Positions 1 through 9,801 of a stretch of 64,000 nucleotides of DNA are shown in pieces. The notes under the pieces were generated by a model, which searched no databases, had not been told where the DNA came from, and saw only the letters and a program-made list of their open reading frames with translations. The position numbers were made by a program, and so were the translations under genes. Origin of the DNA: Candidatus Geothrix skivensis (GTDB lineage: Bacteria; Acidobacteriota; Holophagae; Holophagales; Holophagaceae); the NCBI GenBank assembly GCA_016721195.1, contig JADKIO010000006.1, positions 1 through 64,000 on the forward strand, written 5' to 3'. The stretch's first letter is position 1. Every line of letters starts with the position of its first letter.

Positions 1-181
1 CGAGCGCGGAGGTTCCCTTCTTCATCCAGGTGGATGGCGGCGTGAGACCCCGAAGAACGCCGGCGAGCTCATCCGCGCCGGGGCCGACTTCTATAGTGGC
101 GGGCATTGATGCCGTGTTCAAGGCAGAAGCTCCGAAGGCCGCCGTGGCAGGACTGCTGCCGAGATGAACAGGGGCCGCTGA
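1..181 (+). CDS. rpe: Ribulose-phosphate 3-epimerase, C-terminal fragment (frameshifted)
   Basis: The window opens inside this gene, so only the last ~60 codons are present. Reading across frames gives a core FFIQVDGGV, then NAGELIRAGAD, then AVFKAEAPKAAVAGLL, then EMNRGR and a TGA at 179-181. This is the usual end of ribulose-phosphate 3-epimerase, the TIM-barrel enzyme that interconverts ribulose-5-P and xylulose-5-P in the pentose phosphate pathway. At least three single-base indels are needed (about positions 48-55, 95-105 and 158-162). The same error pattern affects all genes up to about 8.7 kb, so I read it as sequence error, not loss of function. Confidence 0.75.
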
Positions 182-204
182 CTCGAGAATTCACCCTTCA
201 GCGC

Positions 205-791
205 TCATGCCGGTGCCGGACCGCTGTCCCGCAGGATGGTCGCCCAGAAATGCATGTCTCCGGGAGAGGCAACACCAGGGCTGATCGGTCTTTTCAGGAC
301 GCGTGGGGCGTAGACCTGCAGCCAGCTAACCGCTACCGTAGTAGCGGTCCGGCACATTGAGGCCCACCAGCCCGGTGAAGTCGGCGGGCCGTCCCACAGG
401 GACGAGGGCCTTCTCGGCAACGACCTTCTGCCGTTCGGGGGTGGTGGCCCACTGAGGCCGCAGGAGCATCGCCGGTGGGCCTTCTGCATGAACTCCGGCA
501 GGGGGTAACGTACGAGGCCCGTACCTTCGGCCTCAGCCAATATAGCCCTTCTCCGGATCCAGCACGGCCCGTGGCTGAAGGGGCGCGTCCGTGAGGGCGC
601 TCACCGGAATGATCCGTGGCGTGATGGCCACCCGGATCACAGGCCAATCCCCAGGCTGGCCCAGGAGCTGTACTTCCTGAATACCGGGGCCTCGCGCTCA
701 CGCGGTCTGACGGTAGATGCACCACGATGGGACTGGAGCACCCGCCAACGAGCAGGGCGACCGTCAAGAAATCAGGCTTGGCATGAGGCAT
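205..791 (-). CDS. Small lipoprotein of unknown function (frameshifted)
   Basis: Starts at ATG 789-791, about 20 bases after the GIY-YIG gene stop, and runs leftwards to a TGA near 205. The start encodes a hydrophobic stretch FLTVALLVGGCSS that ends in a lipobox-like LVGGC, so an exported lipoprotein is likely. The interior must be stitched from several frames (pieces VIRVAITPRIIPVSAL, DPEKGYI, GRPADFTGLVGLNVPD). I do not recognise a family. It is the last leftward gene before rpe on the other strand, and the two 3' ends converge about 24 bases apart. Confidence 0.45.
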
Positions 792-811
792 TCTGCCATG
801 GCCACTCTCCC

Positions 812-1054
812 TCAGTGAAGACCGGCCAGGGCAGCCTTCTGGGCCAGGGCAGGCGCTTGATGACCCGCTCGCCGCAGGACCGCCGGCTTCCGGGCTGAGG
901 CCTCGCGGTAAGAGGTAGTCCAGGGGCTGGCCCCGAGTGTATGTGGCGCCCTTCCCTGCCTCGTGCTACTTCAGCCGGGCCGCCACATCGAGGGCGATCC
1001 CGCAGTAGAGCGTGCCATCCGAGCAGCGCAGGAGGGTAGACCCGCCGGAGTCAT
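812..1054 (-). CDS. GIY-YIG domain protein, UPF0213/YhbQ family (broken frames)
   Basis: Repaired reading starts at ATG 1052-1054 and ends at TGA 812-814, giving ~81 codons, the normal size of this family. Visible blocks are LLRCSDGTLYCGIALDVAARL, then HEAGKGATYTRG, then RVIKRLP and AQKAALAGLH. These are the GIY-YIG-type core (here L/Y and YCG), the KGA..TR motif and the C-terminal helix of UPF0213 proteins. An in-frame TAG at 966-968 sits where the family normally has Gln before HE, and two indels are needed. The start overlaps the preceding gene's repaired stop in an ATGA. The family is a small predicted nuclease whose cellular role is unclear. Confidence 0.7.
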
Positions 1055-3299
1055 GGCTGAGCGCCACGAAGGAAAGGCCTCCGCCAGGATCTGCTCGGCG
1101 GTGGCCCCCTGCCAACGGAAGCGGGCCGTGGCCAGGAACGAAACCCACGTTGTGGCCCCACCCGTAGCCACGGAGGCGCAGGGAGCCATCGGCCTGGAGT
1201 TCCCTGCGCAGGCATTGCTGGGTAAGGTGGTCCATGCAAGCGTCGGCCCGCCATGGAATGGGTCCTCCACCGCGCCAGGACCGGACTCCCCCAGCCAAAG
1301 CCCCACTGGCCAGTCTCGGAGGCCGGGCCGCAGATCCCACTTCAGCGCGGCCTGGGCGGCTATGAGGACCGTTCCCAACTACCCCAGCGATCCCCTGGCA
1401 GGCGCAGCCCGGTCTCGACCAGTCCATCCCCCAGACCTCCTGAGGACCGGGCAGGTGGCCGCCAGCCTTGAAGCCGAGAAGAAGGCCCGTGAGCATCCGG
1501 GTCAGCTCGGGAGGCCGCCCGTGGCCCTGGCCGTCACGCCGAGGGCGTGCCTGCTGCCGCGCAGTGGGCCAGGCGGGCAGAGCAGACCACCTTCCGTGCT
1601 GCCGTGAATGGCCTCCAGCCAGCGGCTCTTTGCCAGCCAGAGGCCTGCAGGCCTTCGAAAGACGCGTCGGCGCCCAGTTCACCTTCCCGTGGCGGCGGCG
1701 ATCCGGAAGAGCCGCTCCTGGAGGCCGTCCAGGAGAGGGCGCCACCCCTGCGCTTCGGCGCTGACGCGCCATAAGGCCTGGAGGGTCGCGCACGGGAAGG
1801 TTCGGCAAGTGGACCGCCCCAGGCAGCAAAGATCCTCCGAGGCGGTGCGGCAACCGCTGGCCGTTCACCATGCGCGGTCCCCCGCAACCGCTCGGCAGGC
1901 CAGACCACAGTGACAGGATCGGTCGCCCGCCAGGAGCCTCCCTCACCCAGGCATCAGGGGCTGCGCTGGCCCCAGCGGCGCTGGCAGGGGCTCGCGGCGC
2001 AGGCCGGGCGCGGAGCCAGCAGTAGGCCCAGGCCTGCTCCGGGTGGTGCCACCGTGAAGTGCGCAGTTCCAGCCGGGCCTGCTGTCTGAACAGCCGGCAT
2101 GGTCGTCACGCCTGCAGGGCGACGATGGGACTCGGCCCAGAAACACCAGGCCTCCTCCTCCCAGCAGCCCCAGGTCCAGGCCGGCTGGCCGCCGATGGAA
2201 TCCGCTCGTGGCGCAGGACGGCGCCGGGATCGCGCCGCTTCAGCTGCTCCCAGGGACGCACGTACGGGACGTCGCCCACCCACTGGGCGCTGCGACCGGT
2301 TGGGGCACCGGTGGCCCGCGCGAAGGAACCGGCCTCCGGTGTGCGGGTATGCACCCGCCAGGAAACGCGAGCTGGCTCCGCCCAGGCACGGGTCGCCGCC
2401 AGGAGCTGCCAGGGCCTCTCGATGAGCACCTGGGCATCGGGTCCCCTCGAAGACCGGCGGCATGAAGGGCGGCGCAGGTGCGAGCAGGACGATCATCCGA
2501 AGCCTTCAGCCCCAGGGTTTCGCGGATGCGGGCCAGACCTCCGCCTTCCACGCCCGGGGTAGGTGCAGGGACCACCAGAGTCGGGCCATGGCCCCACCGC
2601 CACCCAGGCATGGTGGCCGCAGGTTCGCCAGGCACGGGGGCAGTGCCCGGTCTTGAACCACAGCCTCGCCTTGCCGAAGCTCCTTCACCTCATTGACTGC
2701 CCGCCAGGAAGCGCTTCCGAAGGTCACCACCTCTGACTGCTCCCGGCTCCATCAGCCAGCGCAGGGAAGGCATCGGGGCTGGTGCGCAGCAGGTCCCATC
2801 GCCGACCCAGGCCGCCGTCAGGGCAGGGAGGAGCCCTCACCCGGGGGCAGGCGGCTGATTTTGAAGGGCATGAGATGCCTCCATCCACACCCCCCGGCCC
2901 GCCGCCTCGCCATGGTCAGTTGCGTAAGGTGGCCTGAGCGTCGGCGATCCAGACCAGGAAGAGGCCGGGTTGCAGCTCTCCTGCAGCGCCCGGCCCAGGT
3001 CACGCAGCCGTGGCCCTCGCGGTTCCAACAGACGAACGGGCCCACGCTGCCCTTGCACCTGAACTGCACACTCCGGCTGGCCCAATCCGAGCCTTCGGGG
3101 CGCAGCCACACCAGCTACGGGGAGGCTGCCCATGGGGCCTCTTTTCCTGGCCTCGCCATGAGCTCGGACCTCGCAGTCCCCAGGGTGATGGCGGATCCCT
3201 CCCCGGGCTTCGGGGCAGGTTCAGTGACGGCGGGGCCGGCTGCGCCTCCAGCACCAGGGTGGCGAGGCGGCCCGCCAGCAAGAAACAAGGGTTCCGCAT
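1051..3299 (-). CDS. DUF2300/YfaQ-like secreted protein with SpoIID-like C-terminus (many frameshifts)
   Basis: Fifth gene of the alpha-2-macroglobulin operon. Likely start is ATG 3297-3299. The N-terminal part, read across frames, gives a pattern like PMGS..KLVWL...EGSDWAS, FRCKG, then GRALQESC. This matches the layout I associate with YfaQ/DUF2300 (a PLGS.WKL motif, a Cys-containing CxG motif, then a QSC motif). The C-terminal part holds LRGYGWGHNVGF and TAEQILAEAF, the signature of the SpoIID/LytB domain (normally GRGWGHGVGM...Q...Y..IL). Repairing one T in a short run near 1073 gives FLRGAQP and a TGA that overlaps the next ATG. Function is unknown: the SpoIID part suggests action on peptidoglycan and the operon suggests the periplasm. 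The many indels make internal boundaries uncertain. Confidence 0.5.
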
Positions 3300-4131
3300 C
3301 GAAGGTCCCCAGGGTCACGGGCCCGGCACCAGGCAGGATAAGAGGCGCTCCCGGGTCAGCGGCGCTCCTGGTCATTGCCACCATCCAGCACGGCCTCCAC
3401 CCTGATGCGGGCGGGCTTGCCACCCGCCAGCCGCCCATCCACTTCAGCGTGCTTAGGTGCCGGGGGGGGGTGTCGTGGTGCTGTTCGCCGGACCAGCGCG
3501 CATACCACCGGAAGCCGTGCGGCGACCGCCCTCCACCACGGCGCCATCGAGTTCCAGCACCTGAGGCTACCGCCGGTATTCATCGTTGGCCTGGATAGAA
3601 ACCACCCGAAGGCGCGTCCGCGCCGTGGACACCCACCAGCTGCACTCGCCGGAGGACAGAGTCGGGCTCCAGAATTTCCAACCGGTTCTCGCCGTTCTGA
3701 GCCGTCAGTTCGGTGTTAAGGGTGTGCCCCACGCGAACGGACCAGCTGAGGCTGGCGCCGTTGAACCACACCTTCAGCGTACGCGCCCGCCAGGCCTGGC
3801 GGGCGGCCTCGGCCTCCCGTTCCAGCCGCGCCTGCCGCAGCTGCTCGGCGGTGGCGGGGTGTCCTCCCGCTGGGGTCGTACCCGCCCTCGTCCTCGTAGT
3901 CGTCGTAATAGCGTCGCCCGGGCTCATCTGGGGAGCCGGATCGCTGGATCCACCAGCTTGATGCGCAGGTTCACGCTGCGGTCGCTGGACCAGCCGCCCA
4001 GGTCTGGCGCGACCTCCAGGCGCCGGAGCCGAGGTCCGGCGCATAGGGATGCCACCAGGGCGGCTTGGCGGCCTTCTGCGCCAGCCGGGCCGAGGCAGCC
4101 GGGAGCAGGGCCAGCACCGCAGCGGTCTCAT
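3290..4131 (-). CDS. DUF2135/YfaP-like secreted protein (frameshifted)
   Basis: ATG 4129-4131 overlaps the alpha-2-macroglobulin stop (TGA 4128-4130). After a one-base repair just behind the start the protein begins TAAVLALLPAASARLAQ, a credible Sec signal. Later blocks are LKVWFNGASL, VRVGHTLNTELTAQNGENRL, EILEPDS, then KPARIRVEAVLDGG and GAGPVTLGTFD near the end. Amphipathic pieces like these and the position directly after the macroglobulin fit DUF2135 (YfaP in E. coli), a beta-rich periplasmic accessory of the yfa operon. The exact stop cannot be read because of indels; it lies near the next gene's ATG at 3299. The family call rests on position and layout more than on a strict motif. Confidence 0.5.
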
Positions 4132-7100
4132 CGGGCACCTCCGTCCTGCACCTTGAGGTCGAGCCATCACAGGTGCCCACTGCCCCTCGTTCGACATGAG
4201 GCTGAGCTTGGCCGGCCGCAGGCAGTAGCTGCCCGCCATCCCGGCCCGCAGGTGGATCCGCACCGTGTGCGTGTTCCAGCTCAGGCCCGGTGGAACAGGA
4301 AGGTCACCTTGTCCGGGTGCACTTCGATGCGGGGCTTGGTCCAAACACTCTGTGGAGCCCTCCTCCGTAAAGGCTTGCCCTCCAGCACGAAGCCCTCCAG
4401 CTTCACGGTGGGGTTGAGGCCGCCGGGAATGGGACCTCCAGCATCACGTAGTCGCGTCGCGGTCCGTGCGGGACTGCACCTGCATCCAGGCCTCCTCGCC
4501 AGCCTTCGTGGTGCCGGTCCAGGGCTCGCGAACCCAGCCCTGGCGGGCATTCCCGGTCTGCTGCGGGGTCCTCAGCCGCCAGAGGTCCCGGGTCACGGAC
4601 AGGCGCAGGGCCGAGGATGCCTCGCCCTTTAGCACCCCCGTGGCACTGCCCGGCACCTGTAGCTTAGGTCCACACCAGCAGCCCCTTGCCACTGGGGCGT
4701 GACCGTCACGGGCTCCGGCTCAGCCATGGGGGCCTGCCTGGCCGCGGCTCCCCGGGCGTTCCAGCGCCGGGTCTCGGGGCGCTCCTTGAACTCAAGGAGG
4801 GCCGCCCTGCACCGCCGCCTGGAGGGTCAGTGGCCCCCAGTCCAGCTACGCACCTTCAGTGAGGTAGGGCAGCAGGTCCACGATCTGGCCCGTGCTCAGG
4901 TGGATGCCACCCGCAGCCCCGGAACTCGAGGCCAGGAAGGTCTCGCCCTGGCGGATCAGGGGCGACTGGGGCCGGAGGCCAGGCAGAGGGCCTGGAGCGC
5001 CATCACGGTCGGGACGATGTACGCCTGAGTTGTAGCTCCACCAGGTCTCGCGGCAGCCCTCAGCGGGCCAGGCCGCCCTTCACCACGCGGCCCGCTGCTC
5101 CAGGCGCTCGGCCAGGGTCGAAGCCCAGGATGCTTGGCCCGCGGCGGCGGCCAGCGCGACCATGGCGTGGACGTGAGTGCCGGCCACTTCCGCCCAGCAC
5201 CTTGTCGGCGGAGCTGTCGATGAGCCCGGCGATGGCTCCCCGGTCTGGGCCAGGGCCACGAGCAGAAGGCGGCATCGCCTGCGGGATCGGGGCTCTTGGA
5301 GCCGGCCACTCGGCCACCCTGATCCGCCTGGCGGGCGACCTGCTGGAACAGGTTCATGGCGGCCATGCGGCCCCGCCGGTAGACGCCCTCATCCACGGCG
5401 TAGCCCAGGCGCTTCATGGTGGCCAAACTCTGGATGGCGTAGCCCGTAGTGTGGGGTTCGGCTCCATGCCGAAGTCGTTGGGCGCATGCAGCCTCCCCAG
5501 CCGCCGTTGGGCTGCTGGTAGCCATCCTGAACACGCCATCGCGGATGTTCCGGTCCAGGTCCGTGAGCTTCTTCCAGTCCAGGTCGGGCATGGCGCCCTG
5601 CTTCACCAGGTCGGCCACCAGCAGGTTGGGCACGAAGCTGGACAGGGTCTGCTCCACGCAGCCGTAGGGGTAGCCGATGAGGTAGGGCAGCGAAGGCGCG
5701 GCCAGATGCTCCAGGTTGCCCACGGGCGTCAGCACCATCAGGGCGTCGCCCTTCGCCGATGGCGGCACTGGCAGCGTGAAGGTCTGCGAGCCTCCGTCCA
5801 GGCAACTGAACCCGAAGGGAGGCGGGCACCAGCTGGTCCTGCACGGGGACCTTCTGTCGCTCGGCATCCTTGAGGCCACCGCCTTCCACGCGGGCGGTGA
5901 CGGTGAGGAGCCCCGTCTTGTCCGAGAACAGCGGCAGGGCGAAGCGATGCTCCCTGGTCCTGCAGGCTGAAGGTGCCTTCGGGCGCACCGGCGAAGCGGC
6001 CGTTCTGGACCTCCAGCCTGATCTTCCCTTGAATGGGCTGGCCGGAGAGGTTGCGCACCAGGGCGATGGCCGGGCCTCCTCCCCACGCTCAGCGTAATGA
6101 GGCAGGTGAGCGCCACCTGCAGGGGGTTTGGACGATGGCTTGGAGGCGCGGCCCACCCAACCTTCGTGTCCCCGGTGATGGCTATGACGGTGGCCCGCCA
6201 GGCCGTGAGGTTGTCCGGCAGCACCAGGTCCACGCTGGCCCGGCCATCGCGGCCCGCGGCCACGAAGGGCGTCCAGTGGGCCGTGTCCTGAAGTTCTGGC
6301 GCACCTTGTCGTCGTCGTCAGCCTTGAAGTCGCCGCGCTTCGTCTGTTTGAGGCTCCACACCGGGCGCTGGCGGCGCGGCAGGTCGTGGAAGCTCCAGTC
6401 GGTCGAGCCCGAGCGCAGCACGCCGTGGCGGCGGGTGGGGTGGAAGAAGCGCACGGATCCGGGTGGAGTTCCTGGCTCAGCGCGTAGATGGCCTCGTCCA
6501 CCACGCCCACGCTGAGGTCGGCGGCGGCAGGCTTCCCGGCGCATCCGTGACCGCCACGGAGACCTTCATGGGCTGGCCGGGCTGGTAGCGCTCCTTGTCC
6601 GTGGTGACGGCCACGGACAGGCGGCGATCCCGCCTGGGCACGCGGATGGGCACTTCCACCAGCTGGCGGCGGCCCCTCGGCCACGATCTCGAAGACGGCC
6701 CAGACGTTGGGCTGCATGGCGGCGGTGATGGGGATGTCCACCAGGGCCGTGGTGCCCGGCACCCCGCGGTCTGGCGCTGGCCCAGGCCCTCGTGCTCGAG
6801 GGCCCAGTGCAGGGTGAGCTTGGGCGGGCAGCTGCACGAGGATGCGGGCGGTGTCGCCGGGCTGGGTACTTCGGGCTTGTCGGCGGCGCGGAGGTCGGGC
6901 ACCGCGGGCAGTGGCGTGCCCTCGGCGGCCCACCGGTGATCTGGCGCTGGGCCACCACCGGGCGGCCTTGGAATCCCTTCGCCTCGGCCACCAGCAGGAA
7001 GGCCCCGCCTTCCCGGGGATGCTCAGCATGGCCTGGGGTCCTGGGCCGAGGCCACGGTCTCGCCGGGCTTCAGGGCGCTGGGCCGCGACCACCAGTAGGC

Positions 7101-8844
7101 GCTGTCCTTCAGGGCCACGATGCGGGTGGCCCGCAGGGCGATGGCGATGCCCGGAACCTCCTTGCCGTCCAGATCTAGGCCCGCGCCGTCACCTGGAAGG
7201 GCTTGCCCGGCAGGGCCACCTGGCGGTCCGCGGCGATCATCAGCACCCAGGTCACCGGCGGCGGCGCGCACCTGGGCCTGGCCGCTGTTGCGCTGGCCCG
7301 CGGCGTCCGCGACCTTCACCACCATGCGCCAGAGGCCGTCGCTGTCGGCCTTGAAGCTGGGCAGGTCGGCCTGGCCCTCGGCATCGAGCTCGAGCTGCCC
7401 GCTCTCCATCAGCTCCGGCGCGGGGCCCGAGTCCTCGTCGTCCCAGATCCACTTGGATTTGGGTGGCACCACCTTGTAGAGGAACCAGTCCGCCTTGGCC
7501 CCCCGCACGGCGGCGCCGTAGAAGTAGCGGGCGTTGGCGTGGAAGTTGAGCGCATCGCCCAGGCCCACCTTGGTCTTCTCGGTGGTGACCTTCACTTCGA
7601 AGGCGGGCTTCACGAACTGCTCCACCTTGAACTCGGCCTGACCGGGCCCCTGGGGGCCCTGGAAGACGATGCGGTAGAGCCCCAGGCGGCCCGCGCCCGG
7701 CAGGGTGAACTGGGCGGCGTAGGTGCCCGTCTCCGCGTTCAGGAGCTTCGCCTGGCCCTCGGTGACCTTGGTGTCCTCGGGATCCAGCACAGCGAAGGCC
7801 AGGGTCTGGGCGCCGCCCACCACGCGGTTCTCGCCCTCCTCGACCCGACGCAGGATGGCCTTGGCGAAGACTTCCTGACCGGGACGGTAGAGGGCCGCTC
7901 GGTGAAGGCATAAAGGCGCTGGCGCACGGAGGCCGCACTCTGCCCTTCGCTGGCGAGGATGGCCAGGCTGGCGCCGCGCTGGGCCGGCACCACCCGGCGC
8001 ACGCCGGGTGTGACCATGGCTTCGGCCCGACCCGCGGTGTCGAAGGCGAGGGATTGCAGCTTCGTCCCCTCCATGAGCTGGCCGACGGCGCCCGGCTTCA
8101 CGGCGCCATCCTGGGCATCCACCGCCTGGATGCGGAGCTTCGCGCCGTCCTGTTCCGCGAGCAGGGCGAGGTCCGTGACCATCCAGGGGACGTAGGCCGC
8201 ATCACTGCCGCGCAGCACCTCCACCAGGTCAGGCCCGCGGACTGGGCGGGCAGCTCCACGCGGCTGAGGAAGCCCTCGTCGCCGGACTCGTCGTCCTCAC
8301 GGCCCTTCTTGCCCGTGATGTCCTCGCTCACCTTCGGCACAAGCTCGGTCACGAAGGTGAGCCCCGCCTGGCCTTCCAGGGGGGGGCCGAGCCTTCGCGC
8401 ACCCGCGCGGGGCTGGTCTTGGCGGAGGTAAGGCGATCCGTCTGCTTGGCGGCATCCCGTAGCACCTGGGTCGCGGTGCGATGCACGGTGACAAAGGCGC
8501 GGCGACCGCCCCAGAGCACCGCCTCGCGCAGCACGTCGAGGGGATCCTGCATGCCACGCCCCCCTTCGGCTACGGCCGTGCCGCGCTCCAGCAGCACCTT
8601 CTTCAGGAAGGCGTCCGGATCCTCCACGCGGTAGATGCGGATGCGGGCCTCGGCGGGGATGGGCCCCGCGGCTTCCAGCTGGCCTGGCTTGCCCGGCAGG
8701 GGTGGGCCGCAGGGTGGCAAAGGCGCCGGTCCAGCCGCCTTCGCGCCAGGGGCCTTCGGCCGCGCGCTTCTGGGCGGTGCCCAGGGTGGGCAGCAGCAGA
8801 AGCACGGGGAGCAGCAGGGTGAGGGCGGATCGGAACCAGCGCAT
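4128..8844 (-). CDS. yfaS: Bacterial alpha-2-macroglobulin, YfaS-like (many frameshifts)
   Basis: Starts at ATG 8842-8844 with the signal MRWFRSALTLLLPVLLLLP and, after repair, ends at TGA 4128-4130, about 1,570 residues, close to E. coli YfaS. The MG domains are clear around 7023-7823 (for example KVEQFVKPAFEVKVTTEKTK and FHANARYFYGAAVRGAKAD). The thioester site reads YPYGCVEQTLSSF, with CVEQ codons at 5650-5661 (about residue 1061). Next come the alpha-helical toroid (IQSLATMKRLGYAVDEGVY) and a receptor-binding-like end (THTVRIHLRAGMAGSYCLRP). The family traps foreign proteases in the periplasm by covalent thioester capture. No PBP1C gene follows; this is the yfa-type setting. More than ten indels break the frame, so the true sequence must be re-read. 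Confidence 0.85.
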
Positions 8845-8845
8845 G

Positions 8846-9801
8846 TCAGGACCTTGGGTTGGAAGCGTCGGAGGCTTCGCCCGCCAGCAGTCGCCAGCGG
8901 TAGAGGCCCAGGAAGGCGGGGTTCTCGGGCAGGGGACGGAAGTCGGGTTCAGGGTGGTGCAGCAGGTCGTCGAGACGCACGCGCCGCACCTCGCCAGGCT
9001 GGCGGAAGTTGCCGCCGCCTTCGGGACCTGTGTGATAGATCAGCATGGGCGCGCCGTCCACGTCGGACCGCACGAAGGCCATGGCGTGCTCGGGCTGGGC
9101 GTGGGCCCCGCCCCGGGCGAAGAAGATCAGGTCGCCGGGCCGCGCCAGCTGCAGGTCCCGGCCCGCGGGATCGCAGGCCAGGCGGCGGAGATACAGGCCC
9201 CGGGCGAAGGGCTGGGGGCCATCGGGGGTCGGAAAGCCGGCCCGCCATCCCTGGGCGAAGGCAGGGGAGGGATCCTGCCCGGGCGCCCCGGTGGTGAAGG
9301 CCACCCGCTGCCGCCAGGTGGCTGTGTGGCTCGCCAGGGCCTCGCGGAAGGCGAAGCGCAGCAGGCCCGCACAGTCCCTTTGGGCGGGCTCCCAGGCGGG
9401 GCTGGGCCCTCCAGCTGCTGCTCCAGCAGCGCCACGAACCAGGTGCGGAAGGCCTCGCGATCGCCCTCCTCCCTCAGCTCGGCCGGGGTCATGCCCGTGG
9501 TGCGGGCCAGGGTCAGGGCGTGGCGAAAGCCCGGCCAGGCACCTACCTGGAGCTGCAGGGGGTGGTCAACGCCAAGCAGGTAGAAGCCCGTGGCGCCATC
9601 GGACCAGCTGGGAGCCCCGCTGAGGGTCAGCCGCCAGCCTGGGCGCACCACCTGAAGCAGGCTCCGGCTTTCCACGCGGACGCGGGTCACCGGATTGCGC
9701 GGGTGGGCCTCGACGGTCACCCGATGGCGGATGGGCACCAGGCCCATGCCGACCAAGAGCACGCCGCAACCGGCCGCGACCAGGGCGGGGACAGCCTTCA
9801 T
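8846..9801 (-). CDS. yfaT: DUF1175/YfaT-like exported protein, NlpC/P60-like motifs (one frameshift)
   Basis: ATG 9799-9801, stop 8846-8848, one base before the macroglobulin ATG. The N-terminus AVPALVAAGCGVLLVGMGLV is a signal or anchor. One missing base near 9400 joins two frames; the join restores RDCAGLLRFAFREAL, followed by LARPGDLIFFARGG and QPEHAMAFV. The order Cys (DCAGLLR), GDLIFF and a His ahead of a hydrophobic strand is what NlpC/P60-type cysteine peptidases show, and it is also the conserved layout of DUF1175 (YfaT). It is expected to act in the periplasm with the macroglobulin. Family assignment is good; enzymatic activity is inferred from motifs only. Confidence 0.75.

Noticed and set aside
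2190..2222. A zinc-protease-like HERIH motif in the DUF2300-like gene (minus strand)
   Set aside because: It appears only after removing one C in an indel-rich stretch, and no third ligand can be read. Not strong enough to claim a protease.
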